Made by a program: the position numbers and the translations under genes. Source: an uncultured Eubacteriales bacterium (GTDB taxonomy: Bacteria; Bacillota; Clostridia; Oscillospirales; CAG-382). Taken from it: DNA of 64,000 nucleotides. Positions 8,578-16,442 of this stretch are shown here, piece after piece (the first letter of the stretch is position 1; each line of letters opens with the position of its first letter). The notes below the pieces were generated by a model. That model was given only the letters and a program-made list of their open reading frames with translations. It was not told the DNA's origin and did not search any database. The DNA lies in the NCBI GenBank assembly GCA_934502885.1, contig CAKSUT010000009.1, positions 62,001-126,000 of the forward strand, read 5' to 3'.

Positions 8578-11007
8578 ATGAATTTCGATTATAAGCAGGA
8601 CTATAAGTCAATAGAACAGAAGTGGCAGAAGAAATGGAGCGAAGCGAAGGCATTCCACGCAAAGGACGACTACACTCTCCCCAAGTTCTACGCTCTCGTT
8701 GAGTTTCCGTATCCGTCCGGTGCCGGACTTCACGTCGGTCATCCCCGTTCGTATACCGCACTCGATATCGTTTCGAGAAAGAAGAGAATGCTCGGCTACA
8801 ACGTACTCTACCCCATGGGTTGGGACGCTTTCGGACTTCCGACCGAGAACTTTGCGATAAAGAATAAGATTCACCCTGCAATTGTCACCGAACAGAACGT
8901 AAACCGCTTCAGAAGTCAGCTTCAGTCCCTCGGTCTTTCTTTCGACTGGGACAGGGAGATAAACACCACAGACCCCTCCTACTACAAGTGGACGCAGTGG
9001 ATTTTCCTTCAGCTTTTCAAGAAGGGTCTTGCGTACAAGAAAAAGATGGCGGTAAACTGGTGTACCTCGTGTAAGTGCGTGCTTGCGAACGAGGAGGTCG
9101 TAAACGGTCTCTGCGAGAGATGCGGAAGCGACGTTATACGCCGCGAGAAGAGTCAGTGGATGCTCAAGATAACCGAGTACGCCGAGAGACTCATAGACGA
9201 CCTCGATAAGGTTGACTTCATAGACCGCGTAAAGACTCAGCAGAAAAACTGGATAGGTCGTTCCACCGGTGCAGAGGTCAATTTCGCGACAACCGCCGGA
9301 GACGACCTCACCGTATATACAACCCGTTGCGATACGCTTTTCGGCGCAACCTACATGGTAATTTCCCCCGAGCATCCCATAATCGATAAGTGGGCGGATA
9401 AGATTTCCAATATGGCGGACGTCGTCGCTTACCGCGAAGAAGCGTCGAAGAAGAGCGACTTCGAGAGAACCGAGCTTGCCGACAAAAAGGAAAAGACGGG
9501 CGTGCGCATTATAGGCGTAAACGCGATAAATCCCGTAAACGGCAAGGAGATTCCGATTTTCGTCTCCGACTACGTACTTATCACCTACGGCACGGGTGCA
9601 ATCATGGCTGTTCCGGCGCATGACACGAGAGACTGGGAGTTTGCGAAGAGGTTCGACCTTCCGATTATCGAGGTAGTTGCCGGCGGCGACGTTCAGAAAG
9701 AAGCGTTTACCGACGTCGCGACGGGCAAGCTCATAAATTCCGGCTTCCTTGACGGACTCGAAGTCGAGGACGCAAAGAAAAAGATGATCGAATACCTCAC
9801 CGAAAAGGGAATAGGTCGCGCAAAGGTAAACTATAAGCTCCGCGACTGGGTATTCTCCCGTCAGAGATACTGGGGCGAACCGATACCGCTCGTAAACTGC
9901 GAAAAGTGCGGTTGGGTCCCCGTACCCGAAGATTCTCTTCCGCTTACGCTCCCCGATGTTGAGTCGTATGAGCCGAGTGACGACGGAGAAAGCCCTCTTT
10001 CGCTTCTCACGGATTGGGTGAACACAACCTGCCCGTGCTGCGGAGGTCCTGCAAAGAGAGAGACCGATACCATGCCTCAGTGGGCAGGCTCGTCATGGTA
10101 CTTCCTGCGCTACTGCGATCCGCACAACGACAAAGCTCTCGCCTCCAAGGAGGCGCTCAATTACTGGATGCCCGTTGACTGGTACAACGGCGGTATGGAG
10201 CATACCACGCTTCACCTTCTCTATTCGAGATTCTGGGCGAAGTTTCTCTACGATATAGACGTTCTCGAGTGTCCCGAACCCTATAAGAAGCGTACTTCGC
10301 ACGGCATGATCCTCGGCGAGGACGGGGAGAAAATGTCCAAGTCCCGCGGCAACGTCGTAAATCCCGACGATATTGTAAATCAGTACGGTGCGGATACCCT
10401 CAGGCTTTACGAGATGTTCATGGGCGACTTTGAAAAGACCGCGCCCTGGTCGTCTTCGAGTATAAGAGGCTGCCGCAAGTTCATCGAAAGATACGTCTCG
10501 CTCTGCGACCTCGCAAAGGGACGAGGTGTGACTCCCGCTCTTGAAGCGTCCTTCCACAAGACGATAAAGAAGGTCGGCGAGGATATAGACAGACTTAAGT
10601 TCAATACGGCAATTGCCGCGCTCATGTCTCTCATGAACGAAATTTTCGACTGCAAGGAGCTCACCCTCGATGAGCTTGAAATTTACACAAAGCTTCTCAA
10701 TCCTTTCGCGCCTCACATTACCGAAGAGGTCTGGAGCGATGTCTGCGGTCATAAGGACGGCGACTTCTGCTCACTCTCGAAGTGGCCCGAGTACGACGAA
10801 GCAAAGACGGTTGACGCCTCCGTTGAGGTTGCGGTGCAGATATGCGGCAAGTTCAAGGGGACGATGACTTTCCCCATGGATACCGATAAGGACACGGCTC
10901 TTGCCGCAGTTAGGGCGGACGAGAGATTCGCAAAGCTTCTCGACGGCAAGACGACCGTAAAGGAAATATTCGTCCCAAATAAGCTTATCAATATCGTGGT
11001 GAGATAA
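8578..11007 (+). CDS. leuS: Leucyl-tRNA synthetase
   Basis: Class I synthetase charging tRNA-Leu. Seen: HIGH-type motif in SGAGLHVGHPRSYTALD, zinc-type Cys clusters (CTSCKCV, CERCG), the CP1 editing domain with ITYGTGAIMAVPAHDTRDW, and KMSKS in GEKMSKSRGNVVNP. 809 residues, normal length and complete. The gap after rsfS is only 34 nt, so it has no T-box leader of its own and is probably expressed from the upstream operon. AAAGGA lies about 12 nt before the ATG. Confidence 0.98.
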   Translation: MNFDYKQDYKSIEQKWQKKWSEAKAFHAKDDYTLPKFYALVEFPYPSGAGLHVGHPRSYTALDIVSRKKRMLGYNVLYPMGWDAFGLPTENFAIKNKIHPAIVTEQNVNRFRSQLQSLGLSFDWDREINTTDPSYYKWTQWIFLQLFKKGLAYKKKMAVNWCTSCKCVLANEEVVNGLCERCGSDVIRREKSQWMLKITEYAERLIDDLDKVDFIDRVKTQQKNWIGRSTGAEVNFATTAGDDLTVYTTRCDTLFGATYMVISPEHPIIDKWADKISNMADVVAYREEASKKSDFERTELADKKEKTGVRIIGVNAINPVNGKEIPIFVSDYVLITYGTGAIMAVPAHDTRDWEFAKRFDLPIIEVVAGGDVQKEAFTDVATGKLINSGFLDGLEVEDAKKKMIEYLTEKGIGRAKVNYKLRDWVFSRQRYWGEPIPLVNCEKCGWVPVPEDSLPLTLPDVESYEPSDDGESPLSLLTDWVNTTCPCCGGPAKRETDTMPQWAGSSWYFLRYCDPHNDKALASKEALNYWMPVDWYNGGMEHTTLHLLYSRFWAKFLYDIDVLECPEPYKKRTSHGMILGEDGEKMSKSRGNVVNPDDIVNQYGADTLRLYEMFMGDFEKTAPWSSSSIRGCRKFIERYVSLCDLAKGRGVTPALEASFHKTIKKVGEDIDRLKFNTAIAALMSLMNEIFDCKELTLDELEIYTKLLNPFAPHITEEVWSDVCGHKDGDFCSLSKWPEYDEAKTVDASVEVAVQICGKFKGTMTFPMDTDKDTALAAVRADERFAKLLDGKTTVKEIFVPNKLINIVVR

Positions 11008-11082
11008 ATGTCGGTATGGCGCGGATTGAAGGTTGACATTTATTAACAAATCATTAAATTTGATATTATTCTTCAAATCCTC

Positions 11083-11111
11083 TTGACATATTGCTCATTT
11101 TATAGTATAAT
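11083..11111 (+). promoter_or_regulatory. Consensus sigma-A promoter for rpsU
   Basis: TTGACA (11083-11088), 17-bp spacer, TATAAT (11106-11111). Both boxes are perfect. The rpsU ATG is 51 nt further. Confidence 0.92.
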
Positions 11112-11162
11112 ACGCAGAGAACAGAAAATATCTCTTTGCCCCATGCGGAGGGAGGGAAAACA

Positions 11163-11339
11163 ATGGCAGAAATCAAAATCAAGGATAATGAGAGTCTTGA
11201 CAGCGCACTTCGCAGATTTAAGAGACAGTGTGCGAGAAGCGGAGTATTGACCGAGCTTCGTAAGAGAGAGCATTATGAGAAGCCCAGCGTAAAGCGTAAG
11301 AAGAAGTCTGAAGCGGCACGTAAGCGCAAGTTCAAGTAA
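11163..11339 (+). CDS. rpsU: 30S ribosomal protein S21
   Basis: Small basic ribosomal protein. The 58-residue product starts MAEIKIKDNESLDSALRRFK and ends in a Lys/Arg-rich tail (SVKRKKKSEAARKRKFK), as in Firmicutes S21. The ATG at 11163 has GGAGGGAGGG just upstream; an upstream in-frame ATG at 11136 would add a non-family extension. It has its own promoter and terminator, so it is monocistronic. Confidence 0.97.
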   Translation: MAEIKIKDNESLDSALRRFKRQCARSGVLTELRKREHYEKPSVKRKKKSEAARKRKFK

Positions 11340-11437
11340 TTCTTCCGGACGCGGCATCGGCTTATTGAATATTCACTCTGCCCGATGTGACATCTTGATG
11401 CGGTATCATGTATGCGGCACCCAAACGATGTTAAGGG

Positions 11438-11468
11438 AGCGATCGACCTTTGTGTCGGTCGCTTTTTT
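11438..11468 (+). terminator. Intrinsic terminator after rpsU
   Basis: Stem GCGATCGAC/GTCGGTCGC (11439-11447 with 11454-11462, one G-U pair) followed by TTTTTT. Confidence 0.88.
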
Positions 11469-11517
11469 CGTTTAAAGGCGTCTGTAAAAAAAATTTTAAA
11501 AAAATTTGGAAAACCCC

Positions 11518-11546
11518 TTGACAAATTGAAAATTAGGGTGTATAAT
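11518..11546 (+). promoter_or_regulatory. Consensus sigma-A promoter for glutamine synthetase
   Basis: TTGACA (11518-11523), 17-bp spacer, TATAAT (11541-11546). It is preceded by CCC and followed by AAATTG, a context repeated at other promoters of this window. Confidence 0.92.
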
Positions 11547-11551
11547 ACAGC

Positions 11552-11700
11552 ACATGAAAGGCAAAGATGCCGATGGGAACTGCTCCCCGTCGGCTTCTGT
11601 GCTTTTTATGTACATCCTTATATAACGGGACAACGGCGTTCCGGCAGTACGGATTATTTCTGTGCGCCAGAACCTCGTTGCCCCGTTATTTTTATTTGCT
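11552..11700 (+). promoter_or_regulatory. Long structured leader of glutamine synthetase with probable attenuator
   Basis: The predicted transcript starts about 185 nt before the ATG. Seen in order: a small hairpin GGC(AAAGAT)GCC; a strong hairpin GCCGATGGG/CCCGTCGGC (about 11568-11594) followed by a short T-run (11603-11607); and a long hairpin with three mismatches, outer stem TAACGGG (11623-11629) with CCCGTTA (11682-11688), followed by TTTTTATTT. The last looks like a full intrinsic terminator placed before the gene. This suggests transcription attenuation. The loops AAAGAT and ACTGCT fit the A1/G4 hexaloop rule of ANTAR-protein target RNAs, which control nitrogen genes in some clostridia, but the first stem is only 3 bp. 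Confidence 0.6.
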
Positions 11701-11738
11701 TAAAATTTTTAATTATCATTTGTAAAGGAGCGATTCTT

Positions 11739-13841
11739 ATGGCAACGGCAACGGTTCCCGAATATTTCGGCAGTCTCGTATTTGATGACAGAGTAATGAA
11801 AGCAACCCTCTCGGCGGATATTTACCGCTCACTGAAAAAGACGATAGACGAGGGCGCAAGTCTTGACACAAATGTCGCGAATGCGGTAGCCTCGGCTATG
11901 AAGGATTGGGCGGTCGCCCACGGCGCAACTCACTTTACCCATTGGTTTCAGCCTCTTACGGGCGTGACCGCCGAGAAGCACGACAGCTTCATCACTCCCT
12001 CGCCTGACGGAAGAATAATCATGGAGTTCTCCGGAAAGGAGCTTATCAAGGGCGAACCCGACGCCTCGTCTTTCCCGTCAGGCGGCTTGAGAGCTACCTT
12101 TGAAGCAAGAGGATACACCGCGTGGGATCCCACCTCATACGCCTTTATCAAGGATAAGACGCTCTGCATTCCTACGGCGTTCTGTTCCTACGGCGGCGAG
12201 GCGCTTGACAAGAAAACACCTCTTCTCCGTTCCATGGAGGCTCTCAATAAGCAGGCTCTCAGAATACTCAAGCTCTTCGGCAACACAACCGTAAAGTGCG
12301 TCCGCACTTCGGTAGGTCCCGAGCAGGAGTACTTCCTCGTTGATAAAGAGGTTTTCGACAAGAGAAAGGATCTCATCTTCACCGGACGTACACTCTTCGG
12401 TGCAAAGCCTCCCAAGGGTCAGGAAATGGACGACCACTACTTCGGAGTAATCAAGCCCAGAGTTGCCGCATATATGGCGGATCTCAACGAGGAGCTTTGG
12501 AAGCTCGGCATTCTCGCAAAGACCGAGCATAACGAAGTAGCTCCGGCTCAGCATGAGCTTGCTCCCATTTATTCAACGACAAACATCGCCACCGACCACA
12601 ACCAGCTCACAATGGAGATAATGCAGAAGGTCGCCGCAAAGCACGGTCTTGTATGCCTGCTCCACGAAAAGCCCTTTGCCGGTGTGAACGGTTCCGGCAA
12701 GCACAATAACTGGTCGATGGCGACCGACACCGGCGTCAACCTCCTTACTCCCGGCGAAACTCCTTACGAGAACGCACAGTTCCTTCTTTTCCTCTGTGCG
12801 GTAATCAAAGCGGTTGACGACTATCAGGATTTGCTTCGTCTGTCGGTCGCAACGGCCGGAAACGACCACAGACTCGGAGCAAACGAAGCTCCCCCCGCAG
12901 TCGTATCGATGTTCTTGGGCGATGAGCTTTCGGCAGTCCTCGACGCAATAGAAAACGACGCACCCTACAGCGGAACGGAAAAGACGCAGATGAAGCTCGG
13001 CGTACACGTTCTCCCGAAGTTCACGAGAGACACCACCGACCGCAACCGTACCTCTCCTTTCGCTTTCACCGGCAACAAGTTCGAATTCAGAATGCTCGGT
13101 TCGTCCAACAGTATCGCCTGCGCGAACATCATGCTCAACAGTGCGGTTGCGGAGTCGCTTAAGTCGTATGCCGACAGACTTGAGGGTTCGGACGATTTCG
13201 AGACCGCTCTCCACGACCTCATCAAGAAGACGATAAAGGATCACAAGAGAATTATCTTCAACGGCAACGGCTACGACGACGCTTGGATAAAGGAAGCGAC
13301 CGAGGTAAGAGGACTCCTCAACCTCAAGACCACCGCCGACTGTATGCCGAAGCTTCTCGATAAAAAGAACGTCGATATGCTCACGGCTCATAAGGTGTTC
13401 ACAAAGGCGGAGCTTGAGTCGAGATACGAGATAATGCTCGAGAACTACTGCAAGACCGTAAAGATAGAGGCTCTTACAATGGTCGATATGGCGAAGAAGC
13501 AGATTCTTCCGGCAGTCGAGGCTTACACCGCATCCCTCGCAGAAGCTTTTGCCGCAAAAAAGACCGCTGTTCCGGACGCAGAGTTTGTGTTTGAGAAGAA
13601 GAGCATAAAGAAGCTCACCTCGCTCACAGACGGCATCGATATGGCGACCGAGATTCTCGAGACGGCAATCGCAAAGTTCGAGACGATAGACGATATCACG
13701 AAAGCCGCATTCGACATCAAGGACGACGTTATACCGAAAATGGAGTCGCTCCGTGCGGTATGCGATGAAGCGGAGACCCTCACGGCGGAGAGCTTCTGGC
13801 CGTTCCCGACTTACGAAAAGCTGCTCTTCGGCGTTCGCTAA
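11739..13841 (+). CDS. glnN: Glutamine synthetase type III
   Basis: ATP-dependent formation of glutamine from glutamate and ammonium. 700 residues, the length of GSIII, far longer than GSI. Seen: N-terminal EYFGSLVFDDRVM, FSGKELIKGEPDASSFP, the catalytic core with VGPEQEYFLVD, KTEHNEVAPAQHE, NGSGKHNNWS, and GSSNSIACANIMLN. AAAGGAG lies 8 nt before the ATG at 11739. An in-frame upstream ATG (11412) was rejected because it would read through the rpsU terminator and this gene's own promoter. Regulation is probably through the leader attenuator. Amt-PII and AsnB downstream complete a nitrogen block. Confidence 0.97.
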   Translation: MATATVPEYFGSLVFDDRVMKATLSADIYRSLKKTIDEGASLDTNVANAVASAMKDWAVAHGATHFTHWFQPLTGVTAEKHDSFITPSPDGRIIMEFSGKELIKGEPDASSFPSGGLRATFEARGYTAWDPTSYAFIKDKTLCIPTAFCSYGGEALDKKTPLLRSMEALNKQALRILKLFGNTTVKCVRTSVGPEQEYFLVDKEVFDKRKDLIFTGRTLFGAKPPKGQEMDDHYFGVIKPRVAAYMADLNEELWKLGILAKTEHNEVAPAQHELAPIYSTTNIATDHNQLTMEIMQKVAAKHGLVCLLHEKPFAGVNGSGKHNNWSMATDTGVNLLTPGETPYENAQFLLFLCAVIKAVDDYQDLLRLSVATAGNDHRLGANEAPPAVVSMFLGDELSAVLDAIENDAPYSGTEKTQMKLGVHVLPKFTRDTTDRNRTSPFAFTGNKFEFRMLGSSNSIACANIMLNSAVAESLKSYADRLEGSDDFETALHDLIKKTIKDHKRIIFNGNGYDDAWIKEATEVRGLLNLKTTADCMPKLLDKKNVDMLTAHKVFTKAELESRYEIMLENYCKTVKIEALTMVDMAKKQILPAVEAYTASLAEAFAAKKTAVPDAEFVFEKKSIKKLTSLTDGIDMATEILETAIAKFETIDDITKAAFDIKDDVIPKMESLRAVCDEAETLTAESFWPFPTYEKLLFGVR

Positions 13842-14066
13842 ATCGTAAGTGGGAGCTCCGCTCCCCCTTACGGGAACCCCCACAGATTTGTTCGTTCGCA
13901 CCTCGCTTGAGGCGCAAGCTTTGCTTGCTTCTCTTCGCTCGCAAATCTGAAGGTGTTTTCATCGGCAAGTGAATTGCCGATAAAAACGGAAGAATCAAAT
14001 CCGACTTCGTCGGAAAAGGAAACTCTCGCCGGAAGTTTTCCTGTATATACAATACGGCTTTTAAAT
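13840..14066 (+). repeat. Structured intergenic repeat, copy 1
   Basis: About 227 bp starting at the glnN stop codon. Modules: a hairpin GTAAGTGGGAG/CTCCCCCTTAC (13845-13871); an outer stem CAGATTTG/CAAATCTG (13883-13949) enclosing CCTC/GAGG and GCAAGC/GCTTGC; ATCGGCAA/TTGCCGAT; CCGAC/GTCGG; and GGAAACT with AGTTTTCC (14018-14041) around CTCGCC. It ends AATACGGCTTTTAAAT. The next 230 bp are a diverged tandem copy. No ORF of merit. The first hairpin may also end the glnN transcript. Confidence 0.8.
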
Positions 14067-14079
14067 AAATTTGTTCGGT

Positions 14080-14299
14080 AAATTGTAAGTGGGAGTTCCG
14101 CTCCCCCCTTACGGGAATCCCCACAGATTTGTTCGTTCGCACCTCGCTTGAGGCGCAAGCTTCTCTTAACTCGCAAATCTAAAGGAGTTTTCATCGGCAA
14201 ATAAATTGCCGATAAAAACAAAAAAATCCGATTTCATCTGAAATGGGAAATCTCGCCGAGGTTTTCCTAAGAAGACAAAAAACAATACGGCTTTTAAAT
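14080..14299 (+). repeat. Structured intergenic repeat, copy 2 (tandem)
   Basis: Same module order as copy 1 and clearly alignable from TAAATTGTAAGTGGGAG to AATACGGCTTTTAAAT. It lacks about 11 nt that form the GCAAGC/GCTTGC inner hairpin, but keeps the outer AGATTTG/CAAATCT stem (14125-14180) and the GGAAA/TTTTCC hairpin (14246-14267). The ammonium channel start follows 20 nt later, with AGGGAGG as its ribosome site. No consensus promoter is seen in 13842-14318. Confidence 0.8.
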
Positions 14300-14318
14300 T
14301 AAAAGGGAGGAATAAATC

Positions 14319-16046
14319 ATGACTGTGGAATTTTGGTATTTGATAGGTGCGGCTCTTGTATTCTGGATGCAAGCCGGTTTTGCGATGGTGGAGACGGGCT
14401 TTACCCGTGCCAAGAACGCCGGCAACATTATAATGAAAAACCTCATGGACTTCTGTATAGGCACTGTTGTTTTCTCGATTCTCGGCTATTCGCTCATGAT
14501 GGGCGAGGATGCACTGTTCGGACTCATAGGCATTCCGAATATGGATCTCTTCGCAAACTTCAAGGCGTTTATCGCAAGCCCTGCCGACGGCAGCTTCACG
14601 GGTGCTTCGACCTTCGTCTTCAACCTCGTGTTCTGCGCTACGGCGGCGACGATAGTCTCCGGCTCGATGGCTGAAAGAACCAAGTTCTCGTCCTACTGTA
14701 TTTACTCCGGCGTTATCTCGCTTGTGGTTTACCCCATCGAGGCTCACTGGATCTGGGGTGGCGGCTGGCTCAGTCAGATAGGCTTCCACGACTACGCAGG
14801 CTCTTGCGCAATACATATGGTCGGCGGTATCGCGGCTCTTATCGGAGCTATCATGGTCGGTCCCCGTATCGGCAAGTACGTAAAGGATAAGGCGGGCAAG
14901 GTCACAAAGGTCAACGCAATCCCCGGTCACTCGATTACCCTCGGCGCACTCGGCGTGTTCATCCTCTGGCTCGGCTGGTACGGCTTCAACGGCGCCGCCG
15001 CAACAAGCACCTCTGAGCTTGCGTCGATATTCCTTACCACGACAATCGCTCCGGCTGTCGCTACCTGCACCACGATGATGTATACGTGGATTAAGAACGG
15101 CAAGCCCGATGTCTCCATGTGCCTTAACGCTTCTCTCGCAGGTCTTGTAGGCGTAACCGCAGGCTGTGACGCATTCGACGCAATCGGTGCGGCGGTTGTA
15201 GGTGTCGTTTCCGGCATCCTCGTTGTCGTCATCGTTGAATTTCTCGACCTCAAGCTCCATATCGACGACCCCGTCGGCGCTATCGGCGTGCATATGGCAA
15301 ACGGCGTCTGGGGTACTATAGCAGTCGGTCTTCTCGCTAACCCCGACGCACCGGCAGGTCTCTCCGGTCTCTTCTACACCGGCGACTTCCGTCAGACGGG
15401 ACTCCAGCTTGCAGGCTTTGCGTCGGTTGCGCTTTATACCACGATAATGATGGTAATCACCTTCGCACTCATCAAGAAGTTCAACGGACTCCGCGTTTCG
15501 GTTGAAGAGGAAACTCTCGGACTCGATATCACAGAGCACGGACTTCCCAGCGCATACCCCGACTTTGTACCGGCTGTCGATAAGTATTCGTCTTTCGCAC
15601 CGGCAGAGGGTATCACGGCGACTGTTTCGGAGGTCCCTGTTGCGGAGGCGATACCCGTAAAGAAAGTCCCGGCGTTCGCCGACGGCGCATCTCCCAAGTT
15701 CACCAAGGTTGAAATTATCTGCCGTGAGTCCGCATTCGATTCTCTCAAGAACGCTATGAGTTCCCTCGGTATAACCGGTATGACGGTATCTCACGTACTC
15801 GGCTGCGGTGTACAGAGAGGCAAACCTGAATACTACAGAGGCGTACCGGTTGAGACAAACCTTCTCCCGAAGGTTCAGGTTGATATCGTCGTAAGCAAAG
15901 TTCCGGTAGCCTCCGTAATAGAGACGGCAAAGAAAGTTCTGTATACCGGTCATATCGGCGACGGCAAGATCTTCGTATACGATGTTGAAAACGTCATCAA
16001 GGTTCGTACCGGTGAAGAGGGATATGCGGCACTGCAGGACGAATAA
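14319..16046 (+). CDS. Ammonium channel AmtB fused to a C-terminal P-II signalling domain
   Basis: 575 residues. Residues 1 to about 410 form the Amt/Rh channel with about 11 membrane helices: FWMQAGFAMVETGFTRAKNAGNI, CATAATIVSGSMAER, HWIWGGGWL, HMVGGIAAL, WLGWYGFNG and HMANGVWGTIAVG. After a linker, residues 461-575 are a complete P-II domain: TKVEIICRESAFDSLKNAM, a T-loop region with RGKPEYYRGVPVETNLLPK, and the C-terminal GDGKIFVYDVENVIKVRTGEE. The Tyr of YRG is kept, but the position of the Tyr uridylylated in E. coli GlnB is Val. In other bacteria a separate GlnK plugs the channel; here the sensor is built in. GGGAGG precedes the ATG. Confidence 0.95.
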   Translation: MTVEFWYLIGAALVFWMQAGFAMVETGFTRAKNAGNIIMKNLMDFCIGTVVFSILGYSLMMGEDALFGLIGIPNMDLFANFKAFIASPADGSFTGASTFVFNLVFCATAATIVSGSMAERTKFSSYCIYSGVISLVVYPIEAHWIWGGGWLSQIGFHDYAGSCAIHMVGGIAALIGAIMVGPRIGKYVKDKAGKVTKVNAIPGHSITLGALGVFILWLGWYGFNGAAATSTSELASIFLTTTIAPAVATCTTMMYTWIKNGKPDVSMCLNASLAGLVGVTAGCDAFDAIGAAVVGVVSGILVVVIVEFLDLKLHIDDPVGAIGVHMANGVWGTIAVGLLANPDAPAGLSGLFYTGDFRQTGLQLAGFASVALYTTIMMVITFALIKKFNGLRVSVEEETLGLDITEHGLPSAYPDFVPAVDKYSSFAPAEGITATVSEVPVAEAIPVKKVPAFADGASPKFTKVEIICRESAFDSLKNAMSSLGITGMTVSHVLGCGVQRGKPEYYRGVPVETNLLPKVQVDIVVSKVPVASVIETAKKVLYTGHIGDGKIFVYDVENVIKVRTGEEGYAALQDE

Positions 16047-16164
16047 GACTCGCAAGAAAAAGCTTTACGGTAACTATACTCACAAGGTAAAACTTCACAT
16101 ATAAATTGCAATTCATGTTTATTCACAAAGACTACGACGGAGAAAAGTAACACGGCGTATCTCT

Positions 16165-16436
16165 CACAGAGAGCGCGGGAGGGTGAGAGCCGCGCAGAGA
16201 AAACCGTGCGAAGAACACTCTATCAGTCCCAAAGGGAAAGCAGAATACGGCGTACCGCACCCGAAACGGTCGGTATACCGCCTTTTGCGATTATCGCAGG
16301 CGTCGCCGGGCGTTAACCGGAAAGGCTTGACAGAGCCGATGAGTGACTCCGGGCGCAAAACCGGAGTAAGTTAGGTGGTATCACGGATAAGCACGTCCGT
16401 CCTAAGCTTTGAGTGCATAATTTTATAAGGACGGTG
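16165..16436 (+). promoter_or_regulatory. T-box leader, probable asparagine specificity, translational type
   Basis: Seen: stem I elements AGAGAGCGCGGGAGGGTGAG, a GAAG-AAC-ACTC specifier region with AAC (Asn codon) at 16214-16216, stem III ACTCCGG/CCGGAGT (16346-16367), and the T-box AGGTGGTATCACGG (16373-16386). The anti-structure pairs TTAGG (16371-16375) with CCTAA (16401-16405) and ACGG (16383-16386) with CCGT (16397-16400), leaving the TGGT bulge for the tRNA NCCA end. The alternative helix pairs CCGTCCT (16397-16403) with AGGACGG (16428-16434), which contains the asnB ribosome site. No T-run follows, so control is probably of translation. Confidence 0.88.
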
Positions 16437-16442
16437 TATATT

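Noticed and set aside
12573..13901. 442-codon minus-strand frame
   Set aside because: Antisense to glutamine synthetase.
14166..16055. 629-codon open frame on the minus strand
   Set aside because: It lies antisense to the ammonium channel gene, whose motifs are unmistakable. The long antisense frame reflects codon bias; its translation is Cys/Arg-rich and has no domain.
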